Positions 52,046 to 63,200 of a stretch of DNA of 64,000 bases are shown in pieces. Made by a program: the position numbers and the translations under genes. Positions within the stretch are counted from its first letter, which is position 1; every line of letters begins with the position of its first letter. The notes below the pieces were generated by a model. It was not told the origin of the DNA. It saw only the letters and a program-made list of their open reading frames with translations, and did no database searches. This DNA is from Whitmania pigra (taxonomy: Eukaryota; Annelida; Clitellata; Hirudinida; Haemopidae), in assembly GCA_021613335.1 (NCBI GenBank), contig JAJTWR010000090.1:525001-589000 (forward strand). The letters are read 5' to 3'.

Positions 52046-53129
52046 GTGCCTTCACATCCTATTCGGATGCATAAGGCGCTCGAAAAATCGGCTAAATACA
52101 TGTAATACCTTATTGTGTGGTCTAGTTTTACTGCGTATTAGTGTAGGTCGTCAAAAAAAAATTTACTTTGGTTATTGATAAAATGTTGCTCCTGGGTGAT
52201 ATTAGTAAGAAAATAAATGATTTTTCGAAATTATGTTTTGTCTTCTATTACTACCGGAGAGGGGAAGAAATGCATATTTTTGCTATTGTTTCTGATTTTC
52301 TTCTGTGTTTGATTGATTACATTTAAATTTATTTCTACGTTTCTGTATGGAGACTGAATTATACAACTTACGAAACGCAACTGAGAGAGCATCAAAGATA
52401 TAGAAATACTCCCTCGCTCCCGAGGCTCGTTCCTTTTATACCCAAGATGACGTCACAACACTATAATTCATTTTCTTTTAGCAAAAGTAGTGTATGAGCT
52501 TCAGATGGTAACAGTTGCAATACGGATTTAGATGTTGTGGGAATGCCTGGTCATCGCCTGTATGAGGAGTCAGTTGAGAATACAGAAAGTGAGTCTGGTA
52601 GATACACATTGTAGTTTCCTACAGTTGCCATATCATGTGACAGACAATCCGTATTACCATAGATTCTGCAGAAGTAAGGAAATTCATAATTCCTCCTCAT
52701 TGATGCAGAGGATTACCAGAGTCTTGTAAATTGGCAAGAAAGTGAGTCTGGTAGATACACATTGTAGTTTCCTACAGTTGCCATATCATGTGACAGACAA
52801 TCCGTATTACCATAGATTCTGCAGAAGTAAGGAAATTCATAATTCCTCCTCATTGATGCAGAGGATTACCAGAGTCTTGTAAATTGGCAAGATCTTCTGT
52901 GTGCTCACCAACCTGTGCTGAAGGATGTAAGTGATGATGAAATTGAGAATCGAATAGAAACAAAAATGGTAAAATGAATAAAATATTAATAATCTTTTAA
53001 AATGATGAGCAGGTTATTGGAGAATTGCTCCATTTTTAAACAACATTTTAAATAATCCTATCGCTCGTAAACTGATTATAAACAAATTTTGTAATTCTTC
53101 TGGAGCGTAAATAAAAATTAAAATAAAAA
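51560..53129. other. Duplicated P450-SNAPC5 spacer
   Basis: Segments at 51640-51905 and 52047-52330 have close copies at about 56950-57540. Part of the first recurs near 59390-59660. An AAAT array sits at 52012-52045. The stretch 52450-52930 has no copy elsewhere in the window and includes a 153-bp tandem duplication. No gene is assigned. Confidence 0.7.
52584..52889. repeat. Exact 153-bp tandem duplication
   Basis: Copies at 52584-52736 and 52737-52889 read as identical. The unit starts AGAAAGTGAGTCTGG and ends AAATTGGCAAG. Confidence 0.92.
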
Positions 53130-53269
53130 AACAGAGTGGAATACAAAACGCTGTCTCTAAATTTTCTCAAGGCTGAGGAAAAGCAACTCTTGAAGATTGC
53201 TTCCGATTTACAGGATTACTTGACAAGACTAAAGGTTAATGAACTCACTCTACTCAGTAGAGCTTTTAG
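53130..53269 (+). pseudogene. SNAPC5 first-exon fragment
   Basis: Closely matches the first part of the SNAPC5 exon at 60050 (encoding EEKQLLKIASDLQDYLTRLKVNELTLLS). The start ATG position reads GTG, and the match breaks off after LLS at about 53265. Flanking upstream sequence also matches that at 59.9-60.05 kb. A truncated by-product of the P450 duplication. Confidence 0.88.
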
Positions 53270-53472
53270 CGATTAATTTCTCGAATTAATCAATTAAATC
53301 CGCAGCCCTACTGTATTTTATTTGCAAAATTATATGTTCAAATATTAAAAAGTTGTTTGTAAGCAATATTTTAAATTACAAAAATATTTGTAGACCATTC
53401 CTTGATTAATGAATAAACAATTCGAAGTAGAATTATCATAATTTTCTAATATAGGAAAACTGTTTGTTTTAG

Positions 53473-53627
53473 ATAATGGTAAAGCAACGTCTGAGGAGGT
53501 GGTGACCACTACCGGGGGAGAACAGGTGGATGCTCCAGAGCCCCCAATCACAGCCATCGAGTTAATCGTATGCGGTCTCATCCAGCTTTTGTTGGTGGCC
53601 TTCTGTTTTTGCCGCTGTTGCCGCAGA
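53473..53627 (+). CDS. Orphan transmembrane exon
   Basis: Bounded by an AG acceptor and a GTGAGC donor. Reads DNGKATSEEVVTTTGGEQVD, then a hydrophobic span (ITAIELIVCGLIQLLLVAFCF) and CRCCRR, the profile of a type I membrane protein stalk, span and stop-transfer sequence. I found no neighbouring exons. It lies right of a SNAPC5 fragment, as the exon at 63055 lies right of SNAPC5, so it may be a displaced relative of that gene. Confidence 0.4.
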
Positions 53628-54412
53628 GTGAGCACAACATTCTTTATTCAAATATTTATTAAAGATTTTATTACAGACTACTAAGGTACTAAGAGATTGT
53701 TTGCTATTTATTTCTTGAGTATAATTATTAAAATTTGAGTCTAAATTGACTTTTAAAGAGTTGAAAATAAATTAGAGATCAAGGTTAATCTCTCTTTTCT
53801 TGATATTCGAAGAGCAAATAGTTCTGGGTTTTGTGAGGGAAACTTTAGAACTTCGTAAATAATAAAATTCATCGAGCTGAGTGAAACCTCGTTGAAAACA
53901 TTACGAAGAAATTAAAGTTTTCTAAATCTAAAAAAATAATAATAGCAATTAATTACATTTAGACAAATTCAGTAAAAAAATTTTTAAATTATTTAAAAAA
54001 AATTATGTTAAATGGTTTAAACTAAACTAACTAAACATCATAACTTTATGAATATGTATGAGCAGAGCCATCGACAAAAATTCGGGCCTCTAGGAAGATC
54101 AGCCACGGACTCTTAGGTTGTCCATTTGGTATCGAAAAATCCAAAAAGGGTCGATTATTTTAATATTTGAAAACGTATCATATATATATACACAAATTTA
54201 GATATAATGTATTTATTATCAACAATTTAATGTTGCATAAATAAAAACAAATCATATTGTAAAAGATCATCGTATGTGTAATCTTCGTAATCATATTTCT
54301 ATCAGTCAAGAAATCTTGAACAGTCTCTTCCTAATTGCTAATTACATCGCAGCTTTCGCGGCACGCAATTCAAAAACAGTCGTTGTAAAGACTTCTTCGA
54401 CGTCATTCGTTT
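53628..54412. other. Intergenic, orphan exon to P450 B
   Basis: AT-rich. The part from about 54000 matches the downstream flank of the degraded P450 at 57.8-57.95 kb. No exon seen. Confidence 0.55.
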
Positions 54413-56725
54413 TCATGTCTGTCTCCTGACGAGTCTAGCCTCGAAGGCACTTGGACAATTTGTCAATGCCACATTCTCACAGACCTCGATTTTATCTTGT
54501 CCAATCGGAGGATAGATCTCGAATTCGTGAACTAGAGCAGAAGCAAACAAGAAGAGTTCCTGTCTCGCCATTATTTCCCCGAGACACGATCTCTTGCCTG
54601 TATCAAAGGAATGATTTTGATCTTGAAATTTCATTCCAAACCCTAGAAACAAATTTTTTGAAACTTGCCTAAAGAAAATGGAATGACTTGCTCCTTGTTG
54701 ATGACCTTCGTTCTGCTCTCGTCAAGAAACCTTTCAACATTGAACTCCTCCGGTTTGTCCCAGACTTCAGGATCCATGTGGCAGCTGAAGATGCTTGGAA
54801 ATATCTGTGGAAATGTTGACTTTTAAAAAATGCACACTCAGCCTTTTTTAGACTTAACAGAAAAGAATTTTAAATCCTTCTAAATTCAATCAACGTTATA
54901 TCTACGAAAACTAATAGTAACCAGAGTTCCTCTTGGTATGTGCATTCCACTGATAGTGGTGTCCTTAGTGGTCACGTGGGGGATTGCCAAAGGTAGCAAG
55001 GTCCTGTGACGCATAACTTCCAATAAGGTCGCTTCAAAGATTGGAAGGTTTGCTTTATCATCAAGGGTGGGATGTCTTTGTCTTCCAACGACGTTGTCCA
55101 TCTCTCGTCTGATCATGCCCTGTATGCCTTGATGGTTAGCCATTTGAATGATGAACCATTGAAGAGTTGTTGCCGTCGTCTCAGTGCCGGCAACAAAGAG
55201 GTCTCTGATTGTAAAATACATTTGATCGTTGTCTAGTTCCGTAATTTCACCTGTTTCCACTTGGGTTTGCATTTCCTTTTTGAAAACTGAGTAGAAGCAG
55301 TCGATAGTGTCGTCATTGTCGACTTCATCTATGATTTTATTGATGCAGATTCGTATTTTATCGTGTGTAAAAAGCTGATTCGCAATTGTCCGCCTGTACT
55401 TTGGTAGGAATCTCAGGATAGGGAAAAAATTAATAGTTGTAGGTTTTTCCAACTGTCTGATGAGGGTCCTTATCAAATCAATCCTTTCTTTACAATCTGT
55501 GTCATCGAGGTTCCATCTCCGACCGAATATAATAGTACAGATGACGTTGGAAACTGCTGAAGTTATGTCGTCGTCTGGATTGAAAGCCAGGCCCTTCCTT
55601 TCTCCAAATCTTTCCAGTAAATCATCAACTTCCACTTTAATGCGACTCTCCATTATTCCTTGACCAAAGCCAAAGGTCTTCAAGATGTTGAGGCTCAGAC
55701 GATGAAATTTCTTGAAGTGTTCATCAAATGAGTGAGTTACGATGCCTGTTGGGAAATCACTATATCGATATTATAGCCATGACGTGAAAGTGGTAATGAA
55801 GGATAAAAGATAATAATAAAGTGTTTGGTTAATATTGAAATCGAAAAGATGATTTGGTTTATTCTATTAATTACTATTTATTACTTAATTACTAATTCAG
55901 TCTGCTTGTCAAAGACGGGGTTTTCTAAAAGTGGGTTAGGCCCAGAGTTATGTTGCATACCTTTGTTGTGAGGATTATGGATGTGATTAATAAAGTAGAA
56001 AGGTCTGTCGGAAAATGCCAGAGACTGTTTGGTTAGGGCTTCTTGGATGGCGTCTCTTCCATTAAGAACAACCGCATACCTGATATAAAAAGTATGTAAT
56101 GCATAAAACGGAGATAATCGTCATTAATTATATACATTCCTGTCCAGTTATACAGGCAGGCATATGGTTTATCAAGATCAATATGTTGTCTTATCAAAGC
56201 TTATCTTTTGAATGGATAGTTTAACATCGCAACATGTGTTCTGAGTCGCAGAAGCCTGACTTTTATTGTATTTGTTATTGTATTTAGCCGATTTTTTGAG
56301 TGCCTTATGCACCCGTATAGGATGTGAAGACACTTCTTAAAAAAAAATGTTTTAGTAACGTCTGTTGCAAATCTAGATGATCAAGACGGGAGGCACTTCT
56401 TAATCGATCTACCATTTTGCGATTCAAAAGCACATTTCCTTATTTCTATCCCAAACAGCACCACTATATCTCATACTCACTGATTGCACATGTAGAATGC
56501 AAGGACTTTGCTACTCTTTTTGGACTTTTCGAAGAAAAACTTGTGCAACCCTCCGTACATGGGCAGTACTGGGAGAGAACCCAAGATCGGAAATCTGACC
56601 AGACATGGCGGACATTTGATATTGGCGCATTTCTTTATTTGTACCATTTTCAGTACAGCGTAAGAGATGATGAACGTCAGGGCATAAATGATGCCTGTAG
56701 TCAATAGGGATATCATCTTCGACAA
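54413..56725 (-). CDS. Cytochrome P450 B, close paralogue of P450 A
   Basis: Minus-strand exons: 56481-56725, 55961-56079, 54922-55745, 54669-54804, 54413-54597. Exon lengths equal those of P450 A (245, 119, 824, 136, 185), giving 502 residues. Motifs: hinge [16 protein letters not shown]-helix [21 protein letters not shown] and haem loop [16 protein letters not shown]. The GC donor of intron 4 is kept. Protein identity to P450 A looks above 90 percent by eye. Differences include AGTET for AGTDT in the I-helix, and PRGTL for PSGTL. Both copies look functional, so this is a recent tandem duplication that may allow dosage or substrate change. Confidence 0.93.
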
Positions 56726-58029
56726 GATCTTCTTAACTGTTTAAATCAGAATAGTTAAATCGTAGAATAAGAATTACAACATTTCATTATCACTTTCTTT
56801 TTTTGTAAAAGTTGCTTTAATCGTATCACGTTTCGCACGCTCTTATAAAGACATTACTGCCCTTCCTATCGTGACTGAAGACTCTTGAAAAACTAGTAGC
56901 AATAACAATCTCTGGTGACCTTAATCTCATTTTAACCAATGTTTTTTTTTGGGAATGAATTTTTTTTATCCCACACTTTTAACCAAAAAAGATAGGCCTT
57001 TGTAAATTAGTAATGCCTTTATCAATGTTGACGATGTTCCAGAAACAAACAGACAAGATCGTTCAAAATAATGACCGGATGAAAGTTATTATTCATAATT
57101 TTATGGAACTGAAATTGTGGCGCAGAATAGAAACGGCTATAAACAAGGAAGAAGGAAATCACAATGGAAACCTCAGAGCTTAGCTGACGATAACATTTGA
57201 TATCCGAGGTTCTATGTGCCTCAGACTTGAATCGTGTAGGGTCGCTATGCAAATGATGGATCGATTAAGAAGTGCCTTCATATCCTATTCGGATACATAA
57301 AGCGCTCAAAAATCAGCTAAATACATGTAATACCTTATTGTGTGGTCTAATTTTACTGCATGTTAGGGTAGGTCGTAAAAAAATATATTTTGGTTAATGT
57401 GAAAATGTTGCTCCTGGATGATTAGTAAGAAAATAAATGATTTTTTCGAAATTTTGTTTTGTCGTCTATTGCCTCAGAAGGGGGGAAGAAATGCATATTT
57501 TTGCGATGGTTTCTGAATTTTCGTCTGTGTTTGATTGATTTATTACATTTAAATTTATTTCTATGTTTCGATATATTTCAACAATACGAAGCAACTTTAA
57601 ATCCAAAAAAAAAATAATAGCAATTAATTAAACTTAGACAAATTCAGTAAAAATGCACAATGAATGTTTAAAAATCTGTCTTTGAATGCGTTCCATTTTG
57701 TTTTCGTTTCGCCGATAATCTGTACTAGAAGTGTAACCACCGTTTCGTTTTTTTTTTCAATTGGTAGTTTGCAGACCATTTTATAATGTTATGTTAATTG
57801 TTTTAAACTAAACTGACTAAACATCTTAACTTTATAAATATGTATGAGCAGAGACATCGACATAAATTGGGATGATCAGCCACGGACTTATAGGTTGTCC
57901 ATTTGGAAATGTAAAATAAAAAAAAAAAGGGTCAAAAACCAATGAAGAAATCTTAAACAGTCTATTTGTAATTGCTAATTATATCACAACTTTCGATGGG
58001 CGTAATTCAAAAACAGTCGTAGTAGAGAC
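56726..58029. other. P450 B upstream region, duplicated spacer
   Basis: TATA-like CTTTATAA (minus) at 56843-56850. The region then matches 51.56-52.33 kb as far as about 57560. The rest resembles the 3' flank of P450 B. No gene. Confidence 0.65.
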
Positions 58030-58900
58030 TTTTTTGACGGCACTAGATTCATGGTTGTCTCCTCACGAGTCTAGCCTCGAAAGAACTTGGACAATTGGTC
58101 ACTGCCACGTTCTCACAGACCTTGTCTTGTCCAATCGGAGGAGCTTCGTTTTGCTCTCGTCAAGAAACCTTTCAACATTGAACTCCTCCGGTTTGTCCCA
58201 GACTCCAGGATCCATGTGGCAGCTGAAGATATTTGGAAGTACCTGTAGAAATGACTTTTAAAAAATGCAGACTCAACTTCTTTAGAGTTGACAGAGAAGA
58301 GTTTTAAATACTTTTAAATTCTATAAATGTTATATCTACGAAAACTAATAGTAACCAGGGTTCCTCTTGGTATGTCCAATCCACCGATAATGGTGTCCTT
58401 ATTGGTCAAGTGCGGGAGTGCCGAAGGTTGCAAGGTCTTGTGACGCATAACTTCCAATAAGGTCAGGTAAATGGTTTATCTAATAAAGAACAATATGTTT
58501 TCTTATCGAAGCGAATCTTTTGATTGGATAGCCCAACATCGCAACGCAACATGTGTTCTGCGTCGCAGACGTCTGACTTGGATACTTTATATATGGAAAT
58601 TGTAGCCCTCATTTTGCGATTCGAAAGCAAACACATTCTCTAATTTCTATCCCAAACAGCACCACTATATATCATACTCACTGATTGCACATGTTGAATG
58701 CAAGGACTTTGCTACTCTTTTTGGACTTTTCGAAGAAAAACTTGTGTAACCGTCCAAACACGGGCAGTACTGGGAGAGAACCAAAGATCGGAAATCTGAC
58801 CAGACATGGCGGACATTTGATATTGGCGAATTTCTTTATGTTTGCCATTTTCAGTATAACGTAAGTGTTGAAGAACGTCAGGGCATAAGTATATCTTCGA
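58030..58900 (-). pseudogene. Degraded third P450 copy
   Basis: A piece of exon 5 (58054-58139) is fused directly to a piece of exon 4 (58141-58243), with the haem-loop coding sequence and intron 4 deleted. The 3' end of exon 3 remains at about 58350-58466. The rest of exon 3, exon 2 and most of intron 2 are gone. Exon 1 is recognisable at about 58690-58890, but its start region is deleted and it carries changes such as CGTCCAAACACG. It cannot encode a P450. Confidence 0.9.
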
Positions 58901-59231
58901 CAATATCTTCTTAACTGTTTAAATTAAAATGGTTAAGACGTAGAATAATAATTACAATATTTCTTTATCGCATTCTCTTTTTGTAAAAGTTGCTTTATTC
59001 GTATCACGTTTCGCACCAGACATGGCGGACATTTGATATTGGCGAATTTCTTTATGTTTGCCATTTTCAGTATAACGTAAGTGTTGAAGAACGTCAGGGC
59101 ATAAGTATATCTTCGACAATATCTTCTTAACTGTTTAAATTAAAATGGTTAAGACGTAGAATAATAATTACAATATTTCTTTATCGCATTCTCTTTTTGT
59201 AAAAGTTGCTTTATTCGTATCACGTTTCGCA
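58800..59231. repeat. 216-bp tandem duplication of P450 exon 1 and promoter
   Basis: Copies at 58800-59015 and 59016-59231 read as identical (from CCAGACATGGCGG to ACGTTTCGCA). The unit holds the 5' half of the degraded exon 1 and its upstream block. Confidence 0.92.
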
Positions 59232-60049
59232 CGCTCTTATAAAGACATTACTTCCCTTCTTCTCGTCACAGAAAACTCTTGAAAATCTAATGACTATTAC
59301 AATCTCCGGGGATCTTAATATTAATTTCACCGATGCTTTTTTGGAACGGAGTATTTTTTATTCCACATTTGTAGCCAACCTAAGATAGGCCTACGTAAAT
59401 GTCGATAACCGGATTATTTTTATCGTAGATTAACAATGTCTTTATCAATATTGACGATGCTCTAGAAACACCCAGATAAGATTATTCAAAATAATCACCG
59501 GATGAAAGTTATGGTTAATAATTTTATGTAACTACAACGGTTGCGCAGAATTGGGGCAGTCATAAACAAGGAAGAAGGAAATCACAATGAAAACCTCAAG
59601 AGCCTAGCTTGACTATAACATTTGATATCGGAGATTCCCTTGCCTCAGACTTGAATCATACCTTATCATTTGGGTTTAACTGCGTATATGTTATGCTGAA
59701 AAGGAAACGGCTTCGTCAGTTGTTAGAAATAACACTATTTGCCAGCTAGAAAATGCAGTTTAAAACAAAACACTGATTGCATCGAAATATGGGGATTTTT
59801 AATGTTCAGAATTATAAAAATCGAATTGTAGAAAACACAAAAGAAACGTTATCATAATTTTAATTAAATTATCATTAAAATTGTTAAAGCAAATATGCAA
59901 TAAAATATTCATAATCTTTTAAAATTGTGAGCTGGTTATTTGAGAATTACTTTATTCTTAAACAAACTTTTCAATAATCCCATCGCCCGAAATCTGATTA
60001 TAAACAAATTTTGTAATTCTTCCGGAGCGTATTAAAATACCAAAATAAA
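59232..60049. other. Spacer between degraded P450 and SNAPC5
   Basis: Conserved promoter block with TATA-like sequence at 59237-59244 at the left. The right part (from about 59870) matches 52.96-53.13 kb. This is probably the ancestral bidirectional spacer. Confidence 0.6.
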
Positions 60050-60882
60050 ATGAAAGACAAAACGCTGGCTCTAAATGTTCTCAAGACAGAGGAAAAACAA
60101 CTTTTGAAGATTGCTTCCGATTTACAGGATTACTTGACAAGGCTAAAGGTTAATGAACTCACTCTACTCAGTCTTATGAAGTCAAAAACAATTGAACAGG
60201 AGGAACGAAACATTCTGCCCTGCACTTCACGAAGCGAACGTTCCATGGATCAAGTAAGTTCTCCCATTGATGAGATTTTCCCAAACCAGGTAGAGTTTTG
60301 TAACCAATACTTTTAGACATTCATTTGCAGTTGTGTGTTTTGGGGTTAGGAACTTTAATTACTTACTTGAATTGATGTTTTATAATTTGTGAATTTGATG
60401 ATATTTAAATTTAATTTGTTTTTGATGTTAATTAAATTCATTAAATGAATCATTGCTGTTCGTTCACCAATTTAATTGCAATAACATGAACATGAATCAA
60501 TTTTAACTTAACACTTCTCTTTCAGACATTTGGCACATCCATAAATGACTGCTCTCTTAATGACCTCGATTTGAAACTTGAAATTCCACAAGGTGAGTGT
60601 TTGGCCAAATTCTTCTATGACTTATATGCTATTTTATTTAATGAACTTATTTCAGTTAGCATTACTGATTGATTAACCGTTGGTGTCATAATTTTAGTTG
60701 CTAAGGATGAAGAGGAAGAGGAGGAAGATGACGACGAGGAAGTGGAAATCGTGGGTAGCGGAAAAATCAACGTTTCCAACTTGAACCAGTTGCAGGCATT
60801 CCTGGACGGTAAGCACTGGCAGCAAGGAGATGAGGACAACGACGAGGACTTTGACATGTCCGAGGTCCTCAGTGGTTACTGA
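60050..60882 (+). CDS. SNAPC5: SNAPC5 (SNAP19) homologue, small subunit of the snRNA-activating complex
   Basis: Subunit of SNAPc, which drives RNA polymerase II and III transcription of snRNA genes in the nucleus (known). Exons: 60050-60253 (or to 60289), 60526-60592, 60698-60882. Starts MKDKTLALNVLKTEEKQLLK. The helix TEEKQLLKIASDLQDYLTRL and KVNELTLLSLM parallel human SNAPC5 (KEEETLLRLKAALHDQLNRL, then KVEELALQSMI). An acidic run (KDEEEEEEDDDEEVE) matches the acidic end of the human protein. A further 45 or so residues ending DMSEVLSGY go beyond the human C terminus. Two in-frame donors 36 bases apart (GTAAGT at 60254, GTAGAG at 60290) would add or drop 12 residues. Poly(A) signal AATAAA near 60926. 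Confidence 0.88.
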
Positions 60883-62246
60883 CGGATCTTGTTTTGCACC
60901 TTTTTGTGAGGTGCGATTGTTTTCAAATAAACTGCAAATGTCTGTGTCTTTGTTGCTGCATGTCTGGGGCCTGATTTGGATAAGTCGTGAAATTTGAAAG
61001 TCCCCTGTTGAGAGAAGTATCATCTGGTATTGACTCGATGGCTGTCACTTTGAGGAGACAGTAGACAGGGTAGAAAAAATATGGAGCTGGGGGTCAGTCG
61101 ACTAAGTAATACGCTTTCGACAGGGCAAGAGAGTGTGGGAGGTAAAATTTTAATTCTGAGATTAAATGCTTTTAAATAATATTTGCTAAACTGAGTAAAA
61201 TTCTGGCGTGCCAAACTTCTTCAAATTTTCATTCACCAGCCTTTACTCTCAACATAAAATATTTTACATAGCCTTTTATATTTCCATTACTTGAATTGTA
61301 ATCATATACTCTCTGAAATTATTGATCGACATATTCTTGTGTTTGAGATCTGCATAAGAACGTTTTTAATTTTCTAAAGTCTTCATAACCTAGGTATATA
61401 TTGAATTCCAAATTTATTTATCCTTCAACATTCATCTCACGTTATCGATCCAGGAAAATTTGTCATCTCATTTCAGCTTTGCGTGACACCTGGTGCGAAT
61501 AAATGGAATAATAAAATGTGAATTGTGTTTTATTTAATTTGCGCACTAATGCACAACTTCAAAGAAGTTATAAGTCCATTCGAAATGACAACAACAGCAT
61601 CAACAGGTGTTCAACATTGGTAGCAGACCCGGGCGTCCACGAAGTGTACAAATATAGGCGTACTGGTGTTTGATCGTTTTGCTTGCTATTGATGTTTTCA
61701 GACTCTCGCACACAATCTCAGCATCCATTTATACTCACTTTGTGAGATACTAGCTGATTTTCGTCTACTTGGCGGAAGTTCGCTAAGGTCGGTTTTTGTT
61801 CTGCTTCCAGGTTGAAGAATATATTTATTTTGTTTGTAAATGAACTGGATTTGGTCATATTTTAAACGTTGATCTTGCGCAGGCTTGCTGCGTTCAAATG
61901 TGAGCTTGAGGTGGGTCACTTATACGATTTTCATTTTTGTGTTTATTGTTACAGAATGTGATGGGGATGGTAGACGGAATCTCGATTGCCGTGAAGTGAA
62001 GATTCAGAGTTTGCCATCACCACATGGAAATATTGAGTTTTAATATAAACATTTGAAGTGAAAAAGACCAGGAAATTGTCAACTCTTTTAAGACCTGAGG
62101 GTCCTCCAATTAAATTTACGAGCAACAGCTGTGTTTTCCTTGTCAACATCGAGCGTCATAGTCGTAGTCGTCAGGAGCTTCAAAAACTCCCCACCATCGC
62201 TGCTTTTCTCGGCTTGATAGGACACTCGAGTGACTTAAATGTCTGC
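60883..62246. other. Intergenic, SNAPC5 to possible membrane protein
   Basis: AT-rich, without recognised exons. Another AATAAA is at about 61499. Short open frames on the minus strand have no support. Confidence 0.5.
60924..60931 (+). terminator. Poly(A) signal of SNAPC5
   Basis: AATAAA within TTTTCAAATAAACTGC, about 45 bases after the stop codon, followed by TGT/GT-rich DNA. Confidence 0.6.
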
Positions 62247-63135
62247 ATGGGATCTTGCTCGCTCCCGGCACTGATATGGTTTCGTCCGGTGACCTTGCTC
62301 TTCTTTCTGACGGCAGTTCTTCTGGACCAGGCCATGACCTTAGAGATTCAGAGCACCTCTACCCTGAAATTGGAGGCAGAGTCAGTTGCTCCCAAACCAA
62401 CTGTCGTTGCCCCCATCTTAGGGAAGAAGCCAAGTTGGTTCTGGTAGTTTTGGATGTTTTAATGTTTGAAGTTAATCAAGTTTGATGGTAGTCAGTCAAA
62501 TGAGTTATGTAAGGCTTTGTTTTTTGTCTTTTTTAAATTTATTCATCAACAATCCCTGGTTATTGTTTGTATTATCAAAACAATTTCACAAATTTGAGCA
62601 TTTGCAATGATTTAATTCTATGTCTGGGTTTCTGGTTTTAATGCACACCCCTACACCTCTTTGTAGAAAATCGATTGTACGTAAAATGAAAATTCATAAT
62701 TTTAAATGCCATCTCATAAAACCCGTTCTAAAAATTCTCAACTTTAAAAAAATGTTTTTTTTAAATAGTCACTTTTATTTAACATTCCACAAGACAAGGG
62801 TAAGGTTTTATTTCACGAAATTGGGTGTTCCTGCTGCGAGACGACCCCAGTGTCTTGAAATAAACATTCCAGTTGTATCTCCATGTGACATTCATCTTGA
62901 GCAAAAATAAGATTCAAAGAAAAAATGATAAATAAATAAATAATCAAAATAAACAAATAAGTGATTTATTTGAATTGAATCTGAATTTCTAAAGTCTAAA
63001 GCAGTGGAAAACATCATTTTCGAGACATTGAAAATTCCTTCTTCATCACCACAGAAATGGTCTCCAATTCCACTCAAACCGATGACTTTGAACCGACCGC
63101 GGAACCCGTACTGATCACTGGATTGATCCTGGCAG
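62247..63135 (+). CDS. Possible small type I membrane protein, first two exons
   Basis: Exon 1, 62247-62433: MGSCSLPALIWFRPV, then a hydrophobic core (TLLFFLTAVLLDQAM) typical of a signal peptide, then a Ser/Thr/Pro-rich stalk (PKPTVVAPILGKKP). It ends in phase 1 at a weak GTTGGT donor. Exon 2, 63055-63135: phase 1, continues the acidic/Thr stalk (NSTQTDDFEPTAEP) and begins a membrane span (VLITGLILAG) at a GTACTT donor. Later exons are not found before 64000. The same stalk-plus-span design occurs at 53473. No family recognised; exon 1 alone may also be read to a stop at 62447. Confidence 0.38.
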
Positions 63136-63165
63136 GTACTTGGAATGATGTGATGATGATGATGG

Positions 63166-63200
<35 letters not shown>

